64,000 nucleotides of DNA from Pomphorhynchus laevis. Lineage: Eukaryota > Acanthocephala > Palaeacanthocephala > Echinorhynchida > Pomphorhynchidae. This document shows, piece after piece, positions 35,486 through 46,500 of the stretch. Numbering within the stretch: position 1 is the stretch's first letter; each line of letters begins with the position of its first letter. The notes below the pieces were generated by a model. That model was not told where the DNA came from. It did not search any database and was given only the letters and a program-made list of their open reading frames with translations. A program made the translations under genes and the position numbers. Location: the NCBI GenBank assembly GCA_012934845.2, contig WNNJ02000867.1:49229-113228 (forward strand), given 5' to 3'.

Positions 35486-35823
35486 ATCTCGTACGAATCG
35501 TTCATCGATGTAGTATCTTCTGATTTTATTATTCCTATCGAGTATCTTTGTAATTCCAAATGATTTATGGTTATAAGACGAAAAAAGGTGAAAATTTAAA
35601 CAGTTGCTGAGCTTCAAAAGGAAACAATTCAAGCAAAATGGACATTTCGAAAGGTAAAACATTGATTTCTTCTACAATTCCTGAAAAACAAGTAAGTGAT
35701 TTTTCTGCTGTTAATTTGCCGGGTGATGAGGTACTCCCCAATCCCTAAACTTAAAAACCGTATTGTTATCTCAATGTCACAGCCTTTGGAAAGACAATTT
35801 TTCAGTCTTTTTAAGACCATTTA

Positions 35824-36780
35824 TTGAACAGAATACTGTTCAATTCGGTCAAATTTCATGAATCAGAAATAAAAATTTCCTTCGCAACCTCTGATATTGC
35901 GAAGGATTATGAGATCTTTGATTCAAATCTGAAACATCTAAGTTCGATTCACTTTAAACCCATTCTAGCATTTGTCAAAGTGAACAATCTTCCTTCGCAT
36001 CTAGAGGAAAATGATATCGAAGCTTTAAAAAAAGTTTACAAAATTTCAAACTTCCGGTCTGTTATGTGGAAAAGTGGATTTCCACTTCCTGTAGGTTTCT
36101 GTTCATCACCTATCGAGCATGCCAAAACCCTTGCCAAATCGTCATATAATCCCTTTTTAGGGTACAACTTACGCTTTACTCTTAGGAGTGCAGAGGATCT
36201 TACCTACCCCACTGTAACACATGCCATAAGTGGGGGCACTGGGGATCAAACTGGTCCAGATCAAAGACCTTCGGAGTCTGTAGTCTCCCATCATGCAATA
36301 GTATTGGTTCTGGGGAGAAGTGCGTTTTATCCGCCCTATGCTCAAACTATGGAGGCAGCCATCCTGCATGGTCTCGTAAATGTGCATGCTTTAAAGATTA
36401 TCGGAACAACTTCTCCAGGTGTGCTGTAGTCAAGAAACCCGATTCAACTTATTCTGGCGCGGCCTCAAGGATGACAGACAAGGACATCCTGAGTGTTATG
36501 GACCTAAAGATACATTCTGCCGTCAAAAATGTGGAAAATATGGTCTCCGTCTTGGTCTCTGCACGTTATTCAAGTCCGAGAGTTTCCACTCAGCATGCTA
36601 TACCTAGCTCGAAAAAGAGGGGGCATCGGCTCACGTCGTTCTTCCCCATTAAGAACGAGAAGCTCCTGAAGAATGACGAGTCGGATTTACAGGGAAATGA
36701 ATTCAATGCCCGTGGGCAAGTGCTTGCCCAGGACAGAGTTGGTTGTGGGAAGGGCAACCTTTTCGCCCCTAGCTCTGTCT
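35824..36780 (+). pseudogene. LINE ORF1 (gag-like, zinc knuckles)
   Basis: Reads FKPILAFVKVNNLPSHLEEN, DIEALKKVYKISNFRSVMWK and NPFLGYNLRFTLRSAED. Then, after a frameshift near 36200, it continues CHKWGHWGSNWSRSK, CSLPSC..GSGEKC and CSNYGGSHPAWSRKCACFKD. The last is the C..CGG.H.A...+C..+K knuckle typical of jockey/I ORF1, here with Cys replaced by Tyr. The first knuckle has also lost Cys positions. ORF1 ends in another frame (..SVMDLKIHSAVKNVENMVS) before 36780. Confidence 0.65.
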
Positions 36781-36816
36781 AGGTATGAGGCAATCCCACT
36801 TAGTTGACCAAACACA

Positions 36817-39300
36817 ATGCAGAGTACTCGTGAGCCTTTTTCACTGAATATTCTTCAGTGGAATTCGGGAGGAGCTTCTGCCCTTAGACTTCTATCTGGT
36901 AGAGATGCAGATGTTATAGTCCTTCAGGAGACGCGGTCTATCCGTCTCCCCCAGGACATTACTCGATTCATCCCTAAGCACATTTGTTCCCACTATACTC
37001 CGTACATAACCCCGCCTCACTCATCCTCATCTCAATGACTCTTTACCTTAGTTTAATGCTCCTTAAGATCGTCCTTCTACTCAACTATTCTTGTCCAGCC
37101 CTTTCTTGTTCAGTATTTTCATTCTGTAAGAACGGTAAACGCCTCAGTCTAAATAATGTGGAGATTCACAAGTACCGTGACTTCCTGGATAGGATTATTG
37201 ATAGCGGCTATGACACGGTACTTGGTGATTTCAACGACAGAAGTGGTCGTTAGATTAATGCAGTACTCCGCAGAGACAGGAACGGTTATCTTATTTACAA
37301 ACCACCATCCCCCACCTTTCATTGCACATCAACGAATTCACCCCGCGACTTATTACTGCTCCATGAGAGGTGGTTGTTGAAACCCCATTGTACGGATCAG
37401 TCGCGACAACATCTGTCCACCTCTCATGACTCGATTCGCTGGCGGATAGAGAAGGATACGCTGCTTAGAAGGAGATTCCACTTCGATCCTATCAGAGTGG
37501 CTTTCTTTCAGGCAGCTATCCAGCGCTTTCCCCGAATAGGTAATGAGAGTCTAACCGAATTTAAATCCTACCTATATTTGCAACCCACCGCGATGCTTTC
37601 GACAACCTATAATGGCCGTGTTTACAGTCCCACTCCGACAAAACTCAAGATTTTAGCGTATATGCTTCGTCTTCCCAATCTCTCTGCTTCCACCAGGCAA
37701 GTTCTCTCGAAAGAATATTGGAGTACTAGATATAGGTTCCAACTGGGTAAGGATAGGGCAAGCATTGCTTCCCTTAATCCTGCCCAGTCTTCCTTCTGGA
37801 AGATATTCAAGAAGAAGTTCGTTTGTTGGAAGATTAGGGCATTGGTTTGAATTGACAATATAGGTCTTGCTAAAGTTTTGGAGGAGTCACTATTCCTACA
37901 TAATTATGGAGCCACTCAATCACCTCAGCCAATCCCGCCTCGATAAGACTTCAGAAGTAGCGATTTATCTGTCACAGATATCCTTAACTCACGGGGGCCT
38001 CTTCCGGGAACCCCTAAATTCGTCGCTTCACTCTTTTCTCGTGTCTGTCAGCTTTTGACAGCCAATATGAGAAGAGAAGTGGCCGTAACAATGCTATTAG
38101 CCGCCCCATCTGATGTGGCCGGCGTCAACATTAATAGACGTATATTTCTACCTCAGAAAAACCCGGTCTAATGTCCTAAAGTTCTGAGGTCCATATCGAT
38201 ACAAAGAATCCGCGATCATTTAAGTATGCGAAATCTAATCCCACCAAGTTTCCATGGGTTCGTCAAAGTCGCTAGGTCCATTCAGCTGTAGATAAAGTGC
38301 ATCAGTTCTGTCAGGATAATAGGAATCAACTTGCTGTGGCTGTTTTCCTCGACTTTTCTGTTGCATTTGACCGCATCTCCATTCCCTTTGTTATCTCTTT
38401 CCTCAGGTCCCTCGGGTAGCCCGCGAGATTTGTTAACAGGGTGGAGATACTGCTGTACACCAAGCGATTATATTATGAAGACGACCCTGGTGCGCGTCAG
38501 TTCTACCCTATTACGGGTGTTCCCCGAGGATTTCTCCTATCTTGTTTCTTGCTGCTTCCATTGAACTCTTTAAAATATTTAAACGCGAACAACGTTTAGT
38601 GGTATACGTTGATGATACCACAACCCTGTTCTCTGGACGGAGGTGCCAAGACATAGTCCCGGACATCAGCCGTTTCTTTTTAAGATTAGCAGATCAGTTA
38701 CCCAAGTCCAATCTTATTTTAAACTCCGCTAAATCGCAGGTGGTTGTCTTTAATGGCGCCCCTGCAACAAAGCAAAATCTTAAGAGATTAGCACTCTCTG
38801 CGCTCCTCCATTTTGAATAATCAATCACTCCATGTCTTCACGAGTCGAGTAAAATACCTGGGGATCACCGTTACGGTGAACTGCTCGTCTAAAGCAGATC
38901 TGGATAGACTTATACGTATCCTGAAGAGAGCTAGATTGGCTCTGAAACGGGCCCAGCATCTGTCATTGAAAGGGAAAAGTCAGGTGCGCCTCTGCGGCAC
39001 TTGGGCTATCTCGGGATTAGTCTTCTAGTAAAGGCTAAGGTTTATCAAGTTCTTTGTCTCTCGATTACCCAGCATAGTCCGCCTCGATTGGACCCGTCGG
39101 GGGGGGGGTGAAATACCCCGGGTGGTTCATTCGGAGAGCGGCATGTTGGATTGGCTGGAGGGCTCAGATCCCACTGGACCTAAGGCCGTGACTCATGTAA
39201 GAAGATTAAACAGTGTCATTATATCGATTCGTTTTCTTCTTGTTTTTGTAGCATTCTGTTTCTCTGTTTCCGACGATGAACCCTTTGCATTATTTATTTA
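36817..39300 (+). pseudogene. LINE ORF2 (endonuclease + RT with YVDD)
   Basis: ATG at 36817 begins MQSTREPFSLNILQWNSGGA and continues DADVIVLQETRSI (the AP-endonuclease N-terminal Asn/Glu pattern). VLGDFNDRSGR follows at about 37220. An alpha-helical linker region is open at 37374-37850. RT: AVFLDFSVAFDRISIPFV at about 38340, ITGVPRGFLLS (degenerate GVPQGS) at about 38510, VVYVDDTTTLF at about 38605, VKYLGITVTVN at about 38850. There are multiple frameshifts. Confidence 0.65.
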
Positions 39301-39934
39301 AGAAAACCTTTAGTATTATGGTTATAAGAATTATTTAATTTATGAACATTTCGATAAGTGAGACTATTTGACGCTATTACAGTTACTACAAATAAGTAAC
39401 TATAATGAAAAATAGCTTGTAAATAAGGATTTGGAAGGAATTGTTCAATTCAAAATAACTTTTTAATATTGTTCTGCGGAGGTGGCATTCAAATAATTAA
39501 TTTTTACAAGTGGATTGCAAACACGAGTTATTTGCAAACCGTTACTATGTGTTAGAGTAACATTTTAAAATTGTAAAAGATACCGTTTGCGTTTTTTGAA
39601 ATCATTAAAATGTCTATGTCTGTTTGATTATTACAAGATCAATTAGTCAAAATTCCATAAAATAATGCGAAATTCAAATAACGTTCAAAATAAAATATAT
39701 AATTCAAATAATATTCAAAATTCAAAAAATGCTGAAACTAGTTTCTGAAGCACGTAACACATCCATAGTTAGAGATACATTCTGCTTTGTAGATCAGTCT
39801 GATGTACTTTTTTATTCTATAAAATAAATTGAGATAATTTAAATCATCATTAAGACATCATTTTGCTTGTTGACTTCCTTTTCTTCGTGTCTTATTTTTT
39901 AGTTTCATTTTTTTAAAAACTGTAATCAGGCAAA

Positions 39935-39975
39935 ATAGCCTTATGGCTATACCTTGTAAGAATAATAATAAATAC
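39935..39975 (+). other. LINE 3' end: hairpin plus (AAT)n tail
   Basis: ATAGCC (39935-39940), loop TTAT, GGCTAT (39945-39950), then ACCTTGTAAGAATAATAATAAAT. It matches the layout at 25249 (hairpin, CTTGT, AATAATA). It is either the true 3' end of the 36-39 kb LINE or a very short 5'-truncated insertion. Confidence 0.55.
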
Positions 39976-40483
39976 AAGTAAATCGATATTTTTGTCTCAC
40001 GGATAATATTTGAAAACAAATTACAAGTGAAATCATAATTCTTTGTGGGTAGTAAATTCTATCAGTTTTTTAAATTCAAAGTCCTAATCATAATTTCACT
40101 TTTCATTTTTAAATGATTTTAAATTTGGCATGTGTTCAAATTTTTGATTGTTTGTAAAAATTGACAGCTGAATGTTATAATTATTTGGATAACCATTTGA
40201 TCTTAATTTTTCAGGATATTCAATTTTGCTGAAACGCAAAATCTAAAATATATTTTTATCTCAAAGAATAAAATGTTAAATTTTAATTTCAAATTCAAGT
40301 TATTGTTATTTTCTTAAAATCACTAATTTTACGAAGATTATAAATTCAGTTTTATAAAAATATGCGACTTTTAAGAAGAACATGGTAGCCCATGTATGCT
40401 TTTAATTGTGATTGTTTTTAGACATTTGCTGTTTCCCTAATTTTTTAGTAAAATGATATATTGATTTGTTTCCATGCCCGACC

Positions 40484-40542
40484 ATGGTATCAGTTAGTTC
40501 TCAAAACGGTAAAATGAACGGAGTAACTACAAATGAGTATAG
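40484..40542 (+). CDS. KIF13-like exon 1 (putative start exon)
   Basis: ATG in a strong context (CGACCATGG) opens a frame MVSVSSQNGKMNGVTTNEY that ends at a GTAAGA donor in phase 2 and splices into exon 2 over 47 nt. The residues are not conserved in KIF13. An in-frame TGA lies upstream at 40455-40457, just after a strong acceptor (TTTCCCTAATTTTTTAG, ending 40448). So an mRNA entering there, by cis or trans splicing, would have to start at this ATG. An acceptor at 40492-40493 (TATCAG) could instead make it an internal exon. Confidence 0.5.
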
Positions 40543-43500
40543 GTAAGACTTAATAATTGCCGTAGAACGTTTTAAATTTATATTTTTAGCATGCTCGTAG
40601 ACAATCTGCAGAGAGCGAATAGGGCAGTGCTCGAGGCTAATTTCCTAGTTAAAGAAATGCATTTAAGTTTAGAACAAATATTTTTATCACTGGAAATTCC
40701 GGTCGATAATTTTAAGCCAAAGGTTCTTTTTGATAAATTTAATTACTTTATCTCAACTACTGCATTCAATAGTTAATATGATAACACAACAGTTTGTTGC
40801 TGTGATGTTTCTCAGCTAATTTTTTAAATATATCAGCTGCCTTTATTATTCATATAATTATAAAGGCAGCTGGTTATAATTACAATAATTATTTTAATTT
40901 TTATATTTCAATTATTTGAAAATTTATTTTAAAAAATTATTTGAAAATTTATTTTATTGAAAACATATTTTAAATGGACAATTTCCTTTTGACGTAACGT
41001 AAAATATTTTTAAATGCAGAATTATTCTGAATTTTAAATGTAGATATCCGCACAACAATCAATTAGTGTTCCAAAATTTATTAAATTGTAGTCTCGATGC
41101 TCCGTCCTTTCTGTATTTGACACCATTTCGTTGAGCTCGACCGTCAAAATATGTTACGTTATATATAGTTAATTGAAACTATTAAATTAAAAGTATTACT
41201 TTGTAAAAATTGATATAAAAAATATTTTGTAAATTTTCTGTTTAGTGATTTCAAATACATAGTCGACTTGAAAATTTGTATAATTTAAAATTTGACAAAT
41301 TTAAATAATTTATTGTTATTGTATTTACACAAGATAATTTGGTTTGGTTTCAACAAAGTTATATAATCACAGAAAATTATTAACTGATCAAATTAGATTA
41401 GTTAATTATACTCCAAATTATATTAACTCTCTCCTTTGATCTGTTACAGGGTTATGCAATTTTATATACCCATTTATTCGATTTTATATACCCATTTATT
41501 GAATTTATATACCCATTTTTCAATTTTATATACCCTTTTTTGCATTTTTTAAACCCCTACTATGGTAAGGAAGACAAGAAAGGCAATGACAAAAGAACTA
41601 CGGGATTTAGTGTTGGGAATGGTGCATGAAAATAAATTCACCATCAAGAAGATTTCTGAGATTTTTCAATTGGATAGAAAAACAATTAGAAAGATCGTTA
41701 AAGATTACGATAGTGGGATGCAGTTCGTGTCGGCGAATGAGAAGTGCCGAGAGACCTGCAAGCTAAGGAATCAAGCGTTAAAGCCAGAAGAACGTGGTAT
41801 CCTCAGCGTCATAAGCTGCAACAACTCTTTTATTCAGAAGGAAATAAAAGAGAGGATAAACGAACAATTTAGAGTTACGATGTCGCAGGCGACGATATCA
41901 AGAAAGCTTAAAAAGCTTGGAATCACAAGGAAGAGACTAACTTGCATTCCAATCGAGAGAAACACTGAAAGCAGACTTGACGATTATGCAGTATACACGT
42001 CCGATATTTCTGCGTGAGGCAATAAAAATATTGTTTTCCTTGATGAGACAGGTTTTAATCTGCACACCAGCAGGTCCTATGGATATTCTCCTGCAAATAC
42101 GAAGGTTTTTTTTATCTGTTTCTGCAATGAATTTATTAAAATTCATTTAATAAAGTATTATTTTAAGCCTTATTTTAAATAGAAGAATTCTTCTCAATGT
42201 TAATTATTATTAATGTTTTAAGAGCTCATAAAAGCATGGCTTAATTGGCTGGTTCACTGCAGAAAAAAAGAAAATATAATAAAAGTATCACAAATACGGA
42301 AAAGCAGCTTTCCCCATGGCATCCTCCATCCGTAATTTCTTTTTGAATTCGTTGATATTGCTACTGCACACTGTTGACTCTCCAAGCCTATTTCACAGAG
42401 ATACAACTCGCCGATCAAATTGGACAGCTCGTGATTTTCTTATCCTTTCACTTCGCAGAGTTAAGCAATGGCCTCGAAGAATATTGTATGGACGCAAATG
42501 AAGTCAATCTCGAAGTGAATGATTCGGTTTATTAAGAATTTGCGAGACCATACTCATATCGATGTACTTGCGGGTCCACGTGATAGTCTGAAGTCTAAGT
42601 GCTTTTAATCGATCAGGGTACGACAAAAATTTCAGTTGCGGTGCTAGCTTGGTAGCTCTATGAAGTACCCTCTTTGAACTAACATGTTATTTTGAATTTT
42701 GGGGATACACACAGCGCAGCATATAGAAGACGGCTCAACACATGAGCAAAGATTAGCAGACGTAGGGCAAATTGATTAAGTGCAATGACAGTGCGTCGAA
42801 GTTGACCGATTGTCCCCAACGCATTTGAACAACCATGTTCAGTATGTGTGACGGTACTCAAGTCACTGTTTATCCACACTCCCAAGTCCTTATATTTGTT
42901 CACTCGTTCTATATCACTGCTTTGAAAGCTATAATTAGCTAAAGATTGAGCATTTCCGCCACAAACACGTAAATGTTTGCATTTTGATATATTTACAATC
43001 AACCTATTGAGCAGAGCCCAATTTTCGACTTCATCGATATCCCGTTGCAGTTTGACTATATCATTGGGTGAACGAATTGCCCGCCAGATTTTCAAATCGT
43101 CTGCATATAAAAGCATCCGAGAATCAATAAATTCCGGGATATCGTTGATGTAGACACTAAATAACAATGGACCCAATACTGAACCTTGAGGCACCCCTAT
43201 ATTACATGGCCGCGAAGAAGAGTAAAAATTATCTACATGCACACAATAACTACGATTGCTTAAAAACGATTCAATCCATCTAACAAGCAAAAATGGAATG
43301 CCACTTTTCTCTAGTTTATTTAGGAGGAATCTATGGTCTACTCTGTCAAATGCCTTAGAGAAATCGAAGAATATGATGTTTGTAGCAATGGATACCGCTT
43401 TTTATGCTGACCAATCAAGATGAGCTGCGAGTAGATTGGTAACTGTCGAATAACCCTTACGAAAACCATGTTGCTCAGAAGCTATTACATTATTCTCACT

Positions 43501-46500
43501 ATTAAACTTGACCATATAACCATGTATAATTCAATCTAACATTCTACAACATAAGCAAGTAATACTTACTGGTCTATAATTGTCTACTGAAGATCTATCA
43601 CCCTTTTTGAAGATGGGGTGAATGATCGATTGTTTCCACTCTTTTGGAAGATTCGTATCAATAATAGATTGTCGAAATATGTTACAAAGTGGTGTATATA
43701 TTGAGTCTGCTATTCGACGAAGATATATCGAATGTAACAAATCAGCACCTTTGGAGTTTATCTCTTTAAGACGATGCAGTTCAGCTAAAACTTTCTCACG
43801 AGTTATCAAATTAGCTATGTCTAAACTAGGATATGAAACACTAGCACCTCTTATCGTCTTACTGTTCTGGATAGGTTCAGAATACTCGTTTGTAGTCTCT
43901 TTGTACAAGTAAAAATGCCTTGAGAACATCTCAGCAAGGTCGTCTTCAATAACGCTATCAAAATATTGGCCAATTGTTTTATTAGCGTTCCTACTACTAT
44001 TCACATATAGAAAGAGAGCTTTGGGATCATGTCTACAACTATGAGCTAGACCATTTTCAAATAAATAGCGCTTATGTCGCTTTAAAGAATTGAAGAAATT
44101 TCTCGCCTGCTTATAAACACCATATTCACAAAACCCACCCTTAAAGCATTTGAAACTGAAGTCATGAGCCTTCATCGCAGTAGCCAGCTCAGTATCAAAC
44201 CAACGAGCGCTTTCCCGACTAGTCTTAGACTTCAAAGGTGAGAATTTTACCATTAGAGAATAAAGCGTCACGCGAAAATGATCCAAGGCCTCGTCAACTC
44301 CGACAACAGCCGGATCAGGCCAACTTACTCTATGCAGCTTTGATGTAATAACATCATAGTTCGCCTGAAAAACATTACTGGTCTGTAATTGTCTACTGAA
44401 GATTTATCACCCTTTTTGAAGATGGGGTAAAGGCAAGATATCACGAATGAAAGGCGAAAACTCCGGAGATTACAATTGAAAATGCCCTTCATTAGTTGTT
44501 GACTACAGGATTGCCCTACAGAAGTAAGTGTAACGGATTTTTCTCTAATATGAGAGAATGGATTGAAAAAGCGAGACGTCGTGAAAAATTCATTTAATAA
44601 AGTATTATTTTAAGCCTTATTTTAAAGTATATTTATTTCTTTTATTATATTCGATGGGTATATAAAATTAAATAAATGGATATATAAATTGAATAAATTG
44701 GTATATAAAATTGCATATATGGGTATATATAAAATTGCCTGTAATAATTTTTATGAGTGAACAACAAATTTTAACAGAATTTTTTTTAAATCCACTCATG
44801 AGAAAACAATGAAGGAGATATTGAAGACGGTATCACGATCGCCCTAAATTTTTGTAAATTCATTATCACAAATTCCATTAATTAAGTGATTTGGGTTATA
44901 CATCATCGATCTACTATGGTCCTTACGCTGAATATAGTCATCTAAGTTTGCGCTCATACAATATACAAAAATTAAGTTCATCAAATAATATATCGTATAT
45001 AATAATAGTATTCCGTCAATAAAAACATTTTCTGCATATACATATTTTTTATTTTACCACGATGTATACCACATCAGTTCACTCTAAAAATCTTTTATAT
45101 TCGTTATAACACAGTGTACATAGCAAAACATTCATTCAAAAATACACAATATATTAACCTGATCACAAAATTGAATGTAATTATCATTTTTTAATAAATA
45201 AAATTATTTTATTCTAAAATTGTATGCACTTTGTGTATATAAATGATGTGTATTTTAATATTATTGGCAAAAATAGTTTATTTAAATAATAAATAATATT
45301 TAATAATATTTAATATATTATTAAATAATGTATAATTTAAAATATATGATTGAAATTATTAATATAATTGAAAGTATTTTAGTGAAAGTATTTTACTTAA
45401 AAGGTGGATCGTTTAATTGAAAATATTTCATTTATATAGTTTAATTTTGATCTTAGGTATTTGAACACTAATTAGATCAAACATATAATCCACAGAAAAG
45501 TGATTGATTATTTAATTATTTAATCAGTAAATTTATTCAATTATTCAATTCAATTTGATTCATTCTTGTATAATTTGTTATCGAGTGTTATAAAGTGTGC
45601 AATTTATTAATATTTTATCTCATTGGTGTATTTGGAATCTATTCCGCTATGTAATCTAGACACTATTTTATAAGTGGTCGTTGATTGATGTATTTTATTA
45701 TATCATTTTTAAATTAGCTTCAAAAGAAGATAAGATGTAAACCGTTTGTTTACATGTGCGAAAATAACAAACGAATTCGATGTATTTCAATAGACGAATT
45801 TGAACATTTGCTTTCCGATGCACGTGAGGCTCTTCGCAATGAAGTAAATTTATATTCTTCTCAATTTAATTTATTTGATCTTACGTTATTAGGAAATTAA
45901 TCGTGATTGCCTTTTTGGATTTAATCAGCCCCATCCTACGTTGATAGGTGTTTGCAATTTAAGCTTGCGTCCATTATTGTACGACATCCGTTTCTCTTAT
46001 TCTGTTTCTGTATTTGGTACACAAGGCGAAGTATAAAATTTTGATAATATGCTAATATGTAATATTTTCTTCAACCAGGTAATTGGCTATCTAAAGTGTG
46101 AACTTAAAAGATTAAATACTTCAGACGGATCATCTTGTGAGGTAATTTTTTGTTTTAACTTGCAAACATTTTTTGATAAAAGTTAAAAATTGTAAGATTT
46201 AAAAATTGTAAATCGTAAATTTTATTTTATTTTTTTTTGATAAAAATTGTAAAATTAAAAAATATTTGAACAATTAAAACTAAAAGTTTAATCAAAAGTA
46301 GTTTCAGTGAAACACTTTTATACAGTATCAAAACGTTAGTAATCATGTTTTAGTTCTGAAATCTTTACAAATTCATAGTCACATATTCGGTGTCATTGAA
46401 ATTTTTTGTAGTTCTACATCCCACATTTACATAAGGCTGAATATAATCATCCAAGTACCCATTGACAAAAATATAATACTTACGTTCATAAGATGATTTT

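Larger units (their letters stand above)
35637..39300 (+). mobile_element. Jockey/I-like LINE, decayed
   Basis: Plus-strand element with a gag-like ORF1 (35640-36780) and ORF2 (36817-about 39300), more GC-rich than its surroundings. ORF2 carries an endonuclease, then RT with a YVDD box rather than YADD. Nearly every domain is in a different frame from the next, so the copy is old. The 3' end is uncertain: the frame fades at about 39300, and a LINE-type hairpin and AATAATAATAAAT tail occurs at 39935-39975. Confidence 0.7.
42138..44626. repeat. Exact 42-bp direct repeat flanking the nested LINE
   Basis: AAAATTCATTTAATAAAGTA.. occurs at 42138-42179 and again at 44585-44626 without a difference. 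Both copies contain the transposase stop codon context (TTC ATT TAA). The left copy abuts the LINE 3' end. The right copy is separated from the LINE 5' end by about 155 bp of transposase-like sequence, so it is not a simple target-site duplication. Confidence 0.9.
41447..44741 (+). mobile_element. Tc1-like DNA transposon with nested LINE, in kinesin intron 2
   Basis: The element starts CAGGG after a TA (41445-41446) and ends CCTG before a TA (44742-44743), the Tc1/mariner TA target duplication. The terminal inverted repeats are about 90 bp. Each is made of about four tandem 20-22-bp units containing TATATACCCATTTATT (left 41455-41545, right inverted about 44650-44735). A transposase start lies at 41562 and a C-terminal end near 44597. 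The middle is missing and replaced by a minus-strand LINE (about 42180-44430). It is inactive. Confidence 0.85.

Noticed and set aside
36169-36387. Minus-strand frame in the jockey-like ORF1
   Set aside because: Shadow of the zinc-knuckle region on the plus strand.
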